Source of the DNA: an uncultured Collinsella sp.
GTDB lineage: Bacteria; Actinomycetota; Coriobacteriia; Coriobacteriales; Coriobacteriaceae
DNA: 17,019 nucleotides
Direction of reading: 5' to 3'
Assembly (NCBI GenBank): GCA_958346165.1
Contig: CATVQO010000015.1
Location: forward strand, 1-17,019
Shown: piece by piece, positions 7,249-14,626 of the stretch
How positions within the stretch are numbered: position 1 is the first letter of the stretch
Layout: every line of letters starts with the position of its first letter
Notes under the pieces: generated by a model
What the model saw: only the letters and a program-made list of their open reading frames with translations
The model's database searches: none
Told to the model about the DNA's origin: nothing
Made by a program: the position numbers and the translations under genes

Positions 7249-8049
7249 ATGGGTATTAAAGCGTGTGCGGCTGGTTTTTGCTGCGCGGACGTCTATCAAA
7301 ACATCGGCGTGTTCTATCCGACTGGTAATGGCATTGACTGGGGTATCCATCTTGCACGAATGGGCGTTTCGGTATCCGCCGTGTCGGTTGTCGGCAAGGA
7401 CGAGTACGGAGACAAGATGAGAGAGGCGCTGGCCGCTGAGGGGTTCGATATCTCACATCTGCGGGTGGAAGATGGCGACACCTCGGTGATGCTCATGGCA
7501 TTGAAAGACGGCGTCGATCGCGTGCATCTCGAGGCAATCGATGGCGTAATGGAGACATATCGACCGAATGAAGACGACCGGGCGTTTATCCTAGAGCATG
7601 ACATCATCCATACCGACCTGTTTGGTAATTGTTTGGACCTCCTGCCCGAATGGCATGATGCGGGCAAGACGGTGGTTATGGACTTCTCGGTGTTCAGCCA
7701 GGATCCCGAATATACATGTGAGGCTCATTTTCCTTACGTTGACTACGCATTCATGTCGTTTGAAGAGGACACTCCGGAGCTACGAGACTGGGTACGCCAC
7801 GTGCAGGGATTGGGACCGCGCGTTGCGGTTGCCACGCTTGGCGAGAAGGGAAGCATTGCCTATGACGGTGAGCGCTTCTATGAGTGCGGGATCGTACCGG
7901 CGGAGAAGGTCGTTAATACCGTGGGTGCCGGCGACTCGTATATTGCCGGGTTTACCAAGGGCGTGATCGATGGCCTTAATATTCCGGCGTGTATGAAGGC
8001 GGGCGCTGAGCTGTCGTCCCGAGTGATTGGTTCGTTTGAGCCGTACTAG
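7249..8049 (+). CDS. second FrlD-like PfkB sugar kinase, divergent
   Basis: This 266-residue protein has the ribokinase fold with the C-terminal signature NTVGAGDSY (223-231; predicted base D229). It resembles its upstream neighbour in layout: CCADVYQN near residue 11 corresponds to GDNVVDRY, and LGPRVAVATLGEKGSIAYDGERFY corresponds to its LGPRFVSATAGAEGCIAYDGERYF. The substrate-side di-glycine motif differs: PTGNGIDWG (24-32) instead of PGGNAVNFA, which suggests another sugar or stereochemistry. It probably arose by duplication of an frlD-type gene. ATG 7249 is chosen because GGAG (7239-7242) lies 6 bases before; a TTG at 7237 overlaps that site. Separate expression is likely because of the hairpin just upstream. 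Confidence 0.82.
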   Translation: MGIKACAAGFCCADVYQNIGVFYPTGNGIDWGIHLARMGVSVSAVSVVGKDEYGDKMREALAAEGFDISHLRVEDGDTSVMLMALKDGVDRVHLEAIDGVMETYRPNEDDRAFILEHDIIHTDLFGNCLDLLPEWHDAGKTVVMDFSVFSQDPEYTCEAHFPYVDYAFMSFEEDTPELRDWVRHVQGLGPRVAVATLGEKGSIAYDGERFYECGIVPAEKVVNTVGAGDSYIAGFTKGVIDGLNIPACMKAGAELSSRVIGSFEPY

Positions 8050-8076
8050 GGTCAAATGCCTGGAAAGGAGTACGAA

Positions 8077-8937
8077 ATGGTTATCGACATGTTGGTCCAT
8101 CCTATGCTCTACGGCGAGATCTGTACGCCGGGTGATGAGCCTGATGGATTCGGCTTTTGGTCACGAGAATTTGGTATGGGGCATATGGGCCCCATGGATT
8201 GGGATGAGCTTCAAGTCGAGATGGACGTCTGCGATGTGCAGAAGAGCGTGCTCATGCCGCTCGATGTAACCACGGCATGCGGAGGGCACTTTGGCACCAA
8301 TGACCAGATTGCCATGCTGGTTGCCGCGCATCCCGATCGTCTGTGGGGATTTGCGAGCGTAGACCCGCAGGTGAGCGGTGCCGCAGACGAATTGGAGCGC
8401 GCCTTTACCGAGTTGGGGGCAAAGGGGCTTTGCCTGCATCCTGCAAAGCAGGGTTTTGCCCCCGATGATGCTGTGGCCGAGCCGCTTTACGAGCTGTGCG
8501 AGCGCTATAACAAGCCGGTGGTTTTCCATGCCGGTATGTCTTGGGAGCCTGGCGCAGAGCTCTCGCGCAGTAACCCGCTTGCATTTGAGCACACAATCGC
8601 AACGCATCCAAATGTGCGCTTTAGTTTGGCCCACTTTGGCTGGCCCTGGGTGCGCGAGACCGTGGCGATGCTGCTCAAGTATCCCAACTGCTACACGGAC
8701 ACCTCTATCACTTACATCGATTCGCCCGAGGAGATGATGCAGCGTCTTTTCACGGTCGATATGGGGCCGCTGTGGTATGAGCGCGCGCTATCGCACCAAG
8801 TGATGTTCGCCAGCAATACGCCGCGCTTCCGTGCATTCAAACTCAAGCGGGCGCTCGATACCGTGCCCATGCGCGATGATGCGCGAGAAAGGCTCTACTG
8901 GGGTAATGCCCTGCGTTTTCTTGAAGGGGATGAGTGA
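8077..8937 (+). CDS. amidohydrolase-2-type TIM barrel with altered metal motif
   Basis: This 286-residue protein matches the Amidohydrolase_2 (ACMSD-like) family in order: an N-terminal strand IDMLVH, the middle CLHPAKQGFAPDD, VVFHAG (H151), LAHFGWPW (H186), YTDTS, FASNTPR, and the closing YWGNALRFL. The family norm is an N-terminal D-x-H-x-H and a late F-G-S/T-D-x-P. Here these read D4-M-L6-V-H8 and FASN247TP, so the first His and the metal-binding Asp are replaced while three other His remain. It may be a lactonase/hydrolase with a changed centre, or a non-catalytic partner. The start at 8077 has AAGGAG (8065-8070) 6 bases upstream; the ATG at 8056 would precede this site. It follows the kinase closely and overlaps or abuts the next gene. 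Confidence 0.75.
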   Translation: MVIDMLVHPMLYGEICTPGDEPDGFGFWSREFGMGHMGPMDWDELQVEMDVCDVQKSVLMPLDVTTACGGHFGTNDQIAMLVAAHPDRLWGFASVDPQVSGAADELERAFTELGAKGLCLHPAKQGFAPDDAVAEPLYELCERYNKPVVFHAGMSWEPGAELSRSNPLAFEHTIATHPNVRFSLAHFGWPWVRETVAMLLKYPNCYTDTSITYIDSPEEMMQRLFTVDMGPLWYERALSHQVMFASNTPRFRAFKLKRALDTVPMRDDARERLYWGNALRFLEGDE

Positions 8938-8939
8938 AC

Positions 8940-9368
8940 ATGGTGACGCTCGAGACATTGAGCTATCTATCGACTGCTCCGGACCAGTTCATCGATATTA
9001 CCGAGGACGTGCACGCCGCCATCGAACGCAGCTCGGTGACCAATGGCTTGGCAGCGATTATTTTGTCGCATACGACCTGTGGAATCGTGGTAAACGAGGG
9101 GCTGCCCTGCGTGGAGACGGATCTTATGGAGACGCTTGATCGCATCGCCCCACTCGACGCCCCCTATGCGCATGCACACTTCCTGCCGAGCTATGGAGCC
9201 ACCGGCAACAACTCCTGTGGGCATATCAAGAGCATGATTTGTGGAAACAGTTGCTTCTTTCCCGTCCAAGATGGCCACATCGTGTGCGGAGGTGCCCAGA
9301 ACATCTATCTTGCGGAGTTTGACGGTCCTCAGAAGCGAAAAGTGTACGTCGAGGTGCTGGGGGAATAA
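8940..9368 (+). CDS. UPF0047/YjbQ-family protein
   Basis: This 142-residue protein carries the UPF0047 pattern: SHTTCGIVVNE (H44, E53), D61, YAHAH (H78, H80), CGHIKS (H95), DGHIVCGGAQNIYLAEFDGP and a closing KRKVYVEVLGE. These His/Glu/Asp positions form the proposed metal or active site of the family. E. coli YjbQ is annotated as a secondary thiamine-phosphate synthase on the basis of weak activity; the true role is unsettled. The usual L-G-T-W-Q segment reads CGGAQ. Its place among sugar kinases and a BtpA protein suggests a step on a phosphorylated sugar. The ATG at 8940 is preferred for its distance from AAGGGG (8924-8929); a GTG at 8934 overlapping the previous stop is the alternative. 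Confidence 0.8.
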   Translation: MVTLETLSYLSTAPDQFIDITEDVHAAIERSSVTNGLAAIILSHTTCGIVVNEGLPCVETDLMETLDRIAPLDAPYAHAHFLPSYGATGNNSCGHIKSMICGNSCFFPVQDGHIVCGGAQNIYLAEFDGPQKRKVYVEVLGE

Positions 9369-9401
9369 CGTTCCTGCAATAACCCTATGAAGGAGCATGT
9401 T

Positions 9402-10211
9402 ATGTCGTTTCTAACCTCGATGTTCAAGACCGAAAAGCCGGTTATCGGAATGCTGCACCTGCGTCCTCTGCCGGGCGATCCACTGTATTACCCGGGCGGA
9501 AGCGTGTCGCAGGTCGTGGAAGCCGCCAAGCGCGATCTCGAGGCGTTGCAGCAGGGCGGTGTCGATGGCATTTTGATTACCAATGAGCTCTCGATGCCCT
9601 ATGAGCAGCACGTTTCTCCCTCAACTCTTGCATCGATGGGCTATGTAATCGGGGCTCTGTCCCATGATCTGTCGACTCCTTGGGGAGCTGAGGCTATTTA
9701 CGATGGTGATGCCACAATCGAGCTGTGCGCTGCCGTCGACGCGCAGTTCACGCGCTGCAATTTTTGCGGTGCCTGGGCCGGTGATCTTGGGCTGATTAAC
9801 CGAGATTTCGCTCACACCATGCGTCGCAAGGCGGCGCTGCGCCTGGACGATCTCAAGCTTTTTCACTTCATCACGAGCGAGGGGGAGGTTTATCTCAACG
9901 ACCGCACGACTGCGGACATTGCCGATTCACTTCTCTTTAATTGCCTTCCGGATGCGATGGTCATCGGCGGTTCGGCTGCCGGTCGTGGCGCTTCGGGCGA
10001 GCTTGCCGATGAAGTCCGCGAGCGTGTTGGCGAAGTACCCGTGGTATGTGGCACCGGTTGTCGCGAAAATACCGTGGCTGACGTATTTGCTCACTACGAT
10101 GGCGCGTTTGTCGGCACCTGCTTAAAGCGCGACGGAAAGCTGGATGCCCCGGTTGATGTTGAGCGGGTAGCTCGTTTTATGGCTGCCGCTCGTACGGCGC
10201 GAGGGGAGTAG
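9402..10211 (+). CDS. BtpA/SgcQ-family TIM-barrel protein
   Basis: This 269-residue protein has the BtpA family start VIGMLHLRPLPGDPLYYPGG and the later phrases DLEALQQGGVDGILITNE, 'GGSAAGRGASG' and 'PVVCGTGCRENTVADVFAHYDGAFVGT', as seen in TIM-barrel (phosphate-binding) proteins of this group. BtpA was first linked to photosystem I biogenesis in cyanobacteria; bacterial relatives such as E. coli SgcQ lie in sugar operons and their reaction is not known to me. Here it lies between a UPF0047 protein and an FGGY kinase, so a role on a phosphorylated ketose or glycoside is likely but unproven. ATG 9402 has AAGGAG (9390-9395) 6 bases upstream; the ATG at 9387 precedes this site. Confidence 0.82.
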   Translation: MSFLTSMFKTEKPVIGMLHLRPLPGDPLYYPGGSVSQVVEAAKRDLEALQQGGVDGILITNELSMPYEQHVSPSTLASMGYVIGALSHDLSTPWGAEAIYDGDATIELCAAVDAQFTRCNFCGAWAGDLGLINRDFAHTMRRKAALRLDDLKLFHFITSEGEVYLNDRTTADIADSLLFNCLPDAMVIGGSAAGRGASGELADEVRERVGEVPVVCGTGCRENTVADVFAHYDGAFVGTCLKRDGKLDAPVDVERVARFMAAARTARGE

Positions 10212-10217
10212 GCACCT

Positions 10218-11735
10218 ATGGCGCTCTATCTGGGTATTGATATTGGGACAAGCGCCTCTAAAGGCGTTTTAATCGATGATCGATGCAACATCATTTGCCA
10301 GGCCTCTTGTGGACACGAGACGGAGAACCCGCGTGATGGATGGTACCAGCATGATGCGGAGGCAGTTTGGTGGGGCGATTTTTGCCGCTTGTCGCGCGAG
10401 CTGGTGGTGCGATCGGGGGTTAACGCGGCACAGATCGGATGCGTGGGCCTTTCCGCATTGGGTTGCGACTGCGTACCGGTCGACACCGAGTGCAACGCGC
10501 TAGCGCCCGCGATTTTGTACGGAGTCGATGCACGTTCGAAGCCGCAGATCGACGAGCTTCTTTCCGAATATGGGTCAGATCGCGCACGCGAGCTTTTCGG
10601 GCATGATCCCTGTTCGTCAGATATTGCTCCCAAGATCTTGTGGTTTAAGGAGAATATGCCCGAGGTGCACGAACGTGCCGCGAAGTTCCTGACGGCGTCA
10701 TCGTTTCTGTGCGCGAAGTTGACGGGGCGTTTTACGGTGGACCGTTATTTGGCGGAGGATTTTCTTCCCCTATACGACCGCTTCACTTGGAAGGTTGATG
10801 CTCGGGAATGTGCTCGTTTCTGCCGGCCTGACCAGATGGCGGAGGTAATGTCGGCTACCGATATTGCCGGGGTGATTACTCAGCGTGCGGCTGAGGCGAC
10901 GGGGCTCGCGGCAGGGACACCTGTCTTAGTGGGAACGGGCGACTCTGGTGCCGAGGCCATTTCGACGGGTGTATTTCGTCCCGGCGATATGATGGTTCAG
11001 TTGGGGAGTACGGCGTATTTCATCTATCTAGCTGATCATATGGTCGATGATGCCCGCCTGTGGCCAGGGACGTTTATCATTCCCGGAACTTACGGGATCT
11101 GCGCGGGGACCAATACGGCGGGTGCGCTCACATCGTGGCTGCGCCAAGAGCTGTATCGCGACGCCGTGGAGGCCGAGGGCCACGGTGGCCCCGATGCATA
11201 TTCGGTTATGGCGCATGATGCCGCCGGTGTGGCGCCGGGTGCCGATGGGCTCCTGTGTCTGCCGTACTTTGCGGGGGAGCGCACTCCGCTCAACGATCCC
11301 GAGGCGCGTGGCGTCTTCTTTGGCCTGACCGGAAGGCATACGCGAGCCCATATGGTTCGTGCCGCCTTGGAAGGCGTCGCGTATACCGTTGCATCCCATG
11401 TCGACATTATCGAGCGAGAACATGGACTGCCAATTGGGCGCATTATGCTTGTCGGAGGTGGAACCAAGAATCCAGTTTGGATGCAGGCTATCGCCGACGT
11501 ATGTGGGCGCGAGGTCTCGGTTGCCAAGGTTACGGTGGGCGCATGCTTCGGTGATGCCATCATGGCAGCTCTCGCAGGTGGCGCCTATGCATCATGGGAT
11601 GAGCTCGCCCAAGTCCTTGGCGTTGCGCAAACAATCGTGCCTGATATGACTGCCCACGAGTTATATGCGTCGCGCCGTCATATCTTTGACGAATTGTATG
11701 CACGCAACCGTGATCTCATGCACGAATTGGTGTAA
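10218..11735 (+). CDS. FGGY-family carbohydrate kinase (xylulokinase-like)
   Basis: This 505-residue protein has the two-domain FGGY kinase layout, typical in length. The ATP-phosphate loop is YLGIDIGTSASKG (D8). GLSALGCDCVPVD (77-89) stands where xylulokinase has SGQMHG, so the sugar-binding face differs. The proposed catalytic base is D242 in VGTGDSGAEA. Then come the adenosine-site segments PYFAGERTPLNDPEARGVFFGL (349-370) and MLVGGGTKNPVWMQ (410-423). FGGY kinases phosphorylate ketopentoses, polyols and related sugars; the substrate here cannot be assigned. It begins 6 bases after the btpA-like stop, with GGGGAG (10203-10208) in front, and is the last gene of the operon, ahead of a hairpin. 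Confidence 0.87.
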   Translation: MALYLGIDIGTSASKGVLIDDRCNIICQASCGHETENPRDGWYQHDAEAVWWGDFCRLSRELVVRSGVNAAQIGCVGLSALGCDCVPVDTECNALAPAILYGVDARSKPQIDELLSEYGSDRARELFGHDPCSSDIAPKILWFKENMPEVHERAAKFLTASSFLCAKLTGRFTVDRYLAEDFLPLYDRFTWKVDARECARFCRPDQMAEVMSATDIAGVITQRAAEATGLAAGTPVLVGTGDSGAEAISTGVFRPGDMMVQLGSTAYFIYLADHMVDDARLWPGTFIIPGTYGICAGTNTAGALTSWLRQELYRDAVEAEGHGGPDAYSVMAHDAAGVAPGADGLLCLPYFAGERTPLNDPEARGVFFGLTGRHTRAHMVRAALEGVAYTVASHVDIIEREHGLPIGRIMLVGGGTKNPVWMQAIADVCGREVSVAKVTVGACFGDAIMAALAGGAYASWDELAQVLGVAQTIVPDMTAHELYASRRHIFDELYARNRDLMHELV

Positions 11736-11790
11736 TGCTGCCGAATTGTACTGTCTTCCAAAATAGGGACTGCGTTGTGCGATTTGCATG

Positions 11791-11816
11791 CCCCTTGGCA
11801 TTTTTGCCCACAGGGG
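11791..11816. terminator. shared hairpin between the convergent kinase and TatD genes
   Basis: CCCCTTGGCA (11791-11800) and TGCCCACAGGGG (11805-11816) pair with a small bulge around a TTTT loop, in the 81-base gap between the kinase stop and the minus-strand TatD stop. The stem can act from both sides. A smaller alternative in the plus direction is ATGCC-CCTT-GGCAT (11788-11801) followed by TTTT. Either could end the operon. Confidence 0.5.
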
Positions 11817-12599
11817 TTAGCGAAGGTCAAAAACAGAGTGCGCATTTGCTAAAACTGCCGACTCGATGCGCTTTGCGTCACAGTTTTTGAGTGAGACGAT
11901 GCGCATCGAGGTCCTTGCGAGCGATCTGATGAGCGACTGCGCGCTTGTTTCTGTGTTTGGTTCGGCTGGCGCATCGGTCTCGAGCAGTAGACGGTCGAGT
12001 GGAATCTGCCGGGCATATTCGCGACCGCGCTTGGTGGCGAGCATACGCTCGTTCACGGAAAAATAGCAGTTTGCGTTTCGCGCGCGGGCGAGTTCGTTCG
12101 AAGTGCCGCTAAACCAGTGGAAGATGATAGCGGGGGAGTCGGGGTTTGGGATGAGTAGTCCATGCGATTCGAGGACGTCCAGTACGGCTCCTGCCGAACG
12201 AACGGCGTGAATTGATATCACGCGCCCGGTAAGAGGATGCTGCACGAGCGTATCGCAGAGCCGGTCAAATGCCTGTATTTGTAGCGGCTCACTTCCGGCA
12301 AAGCGTGCGGAAAAGTCGAGTCCCACCTCGCCGATGTAGCACTCTTGGGCAGCAACTTCGCAAAGCAGATCGACTTCGGCAGGACCGCAGCGGCCGTCGG
12401 CGAGCCACCAGGGGTGGAGCCCAACGCCAGCGATGATGCCTGGTAGGCGACGGGCGCGCTCGTTTGCGGCCGAAAAGTCGCGTGGGTCGACCCCGCAGTC
12501 AAAGAGCCCCAGACCCAACGCCGCCGACTCACTGGCTGCAGCATCGGGGCCGAGCATCAAATCAAGATGACAATGCGTGTCAAAGAATTGCGGTTCCAT
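11817..12599 (-). CDS. TatD-family metal-dependent hydrolase/DNase
   Basis: This 260-residue cytoplasmic enzyme has the full set of TatD motifs: FFDTHCHLD (H9, H11), GVGLHPWW, YIGEVGLDFS (E91), ISIHAV (H131), FHWFSG (H161) and LLLETDAPAE (D209). These residues bind two divalent metals in the TIM barrel. TatD proteins are 3'-to-5' exonucleases or D-tyrosyl-tRNA-deacylase-like enzymes; this one has the group's housekeeping look and no sign of a link to the sugar operon. On the minus strand it starts 14 bases after tcdA, with AGGA 9 bases ahead of the ATG, so the two are one unit. A 6-2-6 palindrome (12601-12614) covers the junction. Confidence 0.88.
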   Translation of the reverse strand: MEPQFFDTHCHLDLMLGPDAAASESAALGLGLFDCGVDPRDFSAANERARRLPGIIAGVGLHPWWLADGRCGPAEVDLLCEVAAQECYIGEVGLDFSARFAGSEPLQIQAFDRLCDTLVQHPLTGRVISIHAVRSAGAVLDVLESHGLLIPNPDSPAIIFHWFSGTSNELARARNANCYFSVNERMLATKRGREYARQIPLDRLLLETDAPAEPNTETSAQSLIRSLARTSMRIVSLKNCDAKRIESAVLANAHSVFDLR

Positions 12600-12613
12600 C
12601 GCAGGACATCCTG

Positions 12614-13408
12614 CTAGTCCAGGCGTTGGCCGTCGGCGCGTACGCGCCCGGTGCCGCGCCCGCTGATCTGACGGATAACCTCGCCGGCGATCATCTGGCC
12701 CATGATGGGCGGCATAAAGCTGGCGGTTCCCAGCTCGGTGCGCTCGTGGATGTTGGAAGGGTCGCGGGGCTGTGTCTTAACCGATTCCTCGCAGCTAAAC
12801 AGTACGTGCAGGCTCTTGATGCCGCGCTTCTTGCATTCTTTGCGCATAATGCGGCTCATGGGGTCACGTACCGTATCGAAGATGTCGGCAAAGCGGAGGC
12901 ACTCGGGATGGAGCTTGTTGGCCCCGCCCATGGAGCTAACCAAACGAATGTCGTGGTCCTGAGCATATTTGGCAATGGTGAGCTTGGCCGAGATGGTGTC
13001 GATGGCGTCGACGACGTAGTCGAGCTTGCCGTCCGTCTGCTCCAAAACGCTCGCGAAGAACTCGTCGATGTTGTCGCTCAGCAGGTATTCGGTGCGTTTG
13101 ATAGCGGTGGCGGCGGGATTAATGTCGTGGATCATGGCTTCCATAACATCGACCTTGCGCTTGCCGATGGTGCTGTGAAAGGCGATAGCCTGGCGATTGA
13201 TATTGCTGGGCGCGACGATGTCCTTGTCCAGAATGACGAAATGACCAATGCCGCCGCGGGCGAGCGCCTCGCAGCAATTGGACCCCACACCTCCGCAGCC
13301 GAGCATCAGCACCGTAGCATCGGCGAGCTTATCGAGTGCCTCGCGGCCCATGATGATCTCGAGCTTGGTGTCGCGTGTCTCGACGAGAGCGGCAGCGGTT
13401 TCGGTCAT
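12614..13408 (-). CDS. tcdA: tRNA threonylcarbamoyladenosine dehydratase TcdA (ThiF/MoeB fold)
   Basis: This 264-residue protein has the E1-like adenylating fold: MLGCGGVGSNCCEALARGGIG (35-55; nucleotide loop), the acidic D61-K-D63 pair, and NINRQAIAFHSTIGKRKVDVM (69-89), which is diagnostic for the TcdA/CsdL branch. It would activate t6A37 in tRNA with ATP and cyclise it to ct6A. The C-terminal part (LGTASFMPPIMGQMIAGEVIRQISG) also fits. On the minus strand GGAGG lies directly against a first ATG (13414), leaving no spacing, whereas the second ATG (13408) has 6 bases, so 13408 is the start. It shares a divergent intergenic region with the SdpR-like repressor; a TATAAT on the minus strand (13458-13453) is a likely -10. 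Confidence 0.9.
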   Translation of the reverse strand: MTETAAALVETRDTKLEIIMGREALDKLADATVLMLGCGGVGSNCCEALARGGIGHFVILDKDIVAPSNINRQAIAFHSTIGKRKVDVMEAMIHDINPAATAIKRTEYLLSDNIDEFFASVLEQTDGKLDYVVDAIDTISAKLTIAKYAQDHDIRLVSSMGGANKLHPECLRFADIFDTVRDPMSRIMRKECKKRGIKSLHVLFSCEESVKTQPRDPSNIHERTELGTASFMPPIMGQMIAGEVIRQISGRGTGRVRADGQRLD

Positions 13409-13452
13409 AGACATCCTCCGATGGGGAAGCGAATCGTGTTTTAGCTATCGTC

Positions 13453-13458
13453 ATTATA
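13453..13458 (-). promoter_or_regulatory. candidate -10 box of tcdA-tatD
   Basis: The minus strand reads TATAAT, an exact consensus -10, 45 bases upstream of the tcdA start. The matching -35 region (CATCGC around 13481-13476) is poor. A 6-bp inverted repeat CGCCAT/ATGGCG (13465-13470 and 13479-13484) lies between, and may be an operator. Confidence 0.45.
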
Positions 13459-13514
13459 GGTAATCGCCATAGGTTGCGATGGCGTTTACTTTGATGTGGT
13501 TTGAAGCATTGCGA

Positions 13515-13552
13515 TTAGATAATTAGACAAACATCTAAATATCGAGTATAGT
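13515..13552 (+). promoter_or_regulatory. promoter and likely operator of the SdpR/SdpI-like pair
   Basis: TTAGAC (13523-13528), 18 bases, TATAGT (13547-13552) form a plausible promoter with transcription starting near 13559. An inverted repeat TTAGAT (13515-13520) / ATCTAA (13533-13538) with 12 bases between, plus the direct repeat TTAGAT-AA-TTAGAC, covers the -35 box. Overlap of an AT-rich repeat with the promoter fits autorepression by an ArsR-type regulator. Confidence 0.5.
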
Positions 13553-13586
13553 GTGCGCGTCATGAGAGATGATGAGAGGAGGTCTT

Positions 13587-13865
13587 ATGCCGGGAGAGGG
13601 TTTTAAGGCGCTGGCCGATCCTACACGGCGTCACATTTTGGAACTGCTGCGCGAGGGCAATTGCACGGCCGGGGAGCTTGCCGAGCATTTTGACATCAGC
13701 AAGCCGTCATTGAGCCATCACTTGGCGACGCTCAAAAACGCCGGGTTGGTGACCGACGAGCGCCATGGCCAAAACATCGTATACAGCTTAAACACCACCG
13801 TCATGCAGGACTTGATCGGTTGGTTTATGGGCTTTACAAACACGGAAGGTGATAAGGATGAATAA
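13587..13865 (+). CDS. sdpR: ArsR/SdpR-like winged-helix repressor
   Basis: This 92-residue protein is almost wholly one winged helix-turn-helix of the ArsR family: FKALADPTRRHILELLREGNCTAGELAEHFDISKPSLSHHLATLKNAGLVTDERHGQNIVYSLN. No metal-binding Cys pair (such as ELCVCDL) is visible, so it is not a typical arsenic or zinc sensor. Pairing with an SdpI-like membrane protein, with an 8-base overlap, mirrors B. subtilis sdpR-sdpI, where SdpI captures the repressor at the membrane when the SdpC toxin is present. The start at 13587 has AGGAGG (13577-13582) four bases before it; the ATG at 13569 would be upstream of this site. Confidence 0.8.
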   Translation: MPGEGFKALADPTRRHILELLREGNCTAGELAEHFDISKPSLSHHLATLKNAGLVTDERHGQNIVYSLNTTVMQDLIGWFMGFTNTEGDKDE

Positions 13866-14562
13866 CGAAAACAAGGGCATTCACGCCACGGGGGTATCGC
13901 GGCGTGTGTGGATTGCGCTGATCGCTCTGTGCGTCGCCAATGTCGTAGTGCACCTCATAGTGATGCCGAGCTTGCCTGCGCAGATTCCCACGCACTGGGG
14001 AGCGAACGGCGCCGTCGACGGTTGGGGCCCTAGCTGGATGGCCTCCGCGCTCGGCGTGCTGCCTCTGGCACTTCTTGCAATGTTCCGCGTGGTGCCGCAC
14101 ATCGATCCCAAAGGTGAGGCATATCGAACCTCGGGCAAGTTCTATCAGGGCTTCGTAATCGCCTTCACCTTGTTCATGTGCGCCATAAGCTGGCTGGGAG
14201 AGCTTACGGTCTGGGGCGTGGTGCCGGCGGTCGGTTCGGTCAACGTGCTGATTTCCGGTGCTATCGGTTTGCTGTTCATCGGCGTAGGCAACTACTTGCC
14301 GCGTGTGAAGCAGAACTATACGCTCGGTATCAAGACACCTTGGGCGCTTGCCGATCCCGAGAACTGGCGCCGTACGCAGCGTTTTGGCGGCGCCTGCTTT
14401 ATGGTGCTGGGTATTGGCCTGATTGTGATGGGCGTGGCAGGCAGCGTGCTTTCGAGTGAAGTCGTCGCCGCGGTGATTGCGGTTCTGGCGTTTGGTTCGG
14501 TTGGAGCCGTCTACGTCTACTCGTATCTGTTGTGGCGCAAATCGCAGCGAGCCGCTCGTTAA
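13858..14562 (+). CDS. sdpI: SdpI/DUF1648-family membrane protein (putative immunity/signalling)
   Basis: This 234-residue membrane protein has about six hydrophobic segments (near 18-38, 60-80, 98-116, 122-145, 180-202 and 203-224). A DUF1648-type segment PAQIPTHWGANGAVDGWGP follows the first helix, and LPRVKQNYTLGIKTPWALAD matches the SdpI C-terminal domain (the N-Y-x-x-G-I-x-x-P-W-A pattern). In B. subtilis SdpI gives immunity to the SdpC peptide and sequesters SdpR. No SdpC-type toxin or export gene is visible here, so this is an orphan pair. The start ATG 13858 has GGAAGG (13844-13849) in the end of sdpR; a GTG at 13849 is less likely. Confidence 0.8.
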   Translation: MNNENKGIHATGVSRRVWIALIALCVANVVVHLIVMPSLPAQIPTHWGANGAVDGWGPSWMASALGVLPLALLAMFRVVPHIDPKGEAYRTSGKFYQGFVIAFTLFMCAISWLGELTVWGVVPAVGSVNVLISGAIGLLFIGVGNYLPRVKQNYTLGIKTPWALADPENWRRTQRFGGACFMVLGIGLIVMGVAGSVLSSEVVAAVIAVLAFGSVGAVYVYSYLLWRKSQRAAR

Positions 14563-14626
14563 GGTTGCGGAAAACTAGCGTACGCAGTTCATAGTATGTT
14601 CCGGGGGACTTTTCCCAGGTAGTATT

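Noticed and set aside
1310..11735. Calling the whole operon a proven fructoselysine pathway
   Set aside because: FrlB, FrlC and FrlD families cover several glycated amines, and half of the operon has no counterpart in the E. coli system, so a firm substrate name is not supported by sequence alone.
12464..13444. A 326-residue plus-strand frame over tcdA and tatD
   Set aside because: It lies opposite two genes with clear catalytic motifs and has a composition typical of a shadow frame.
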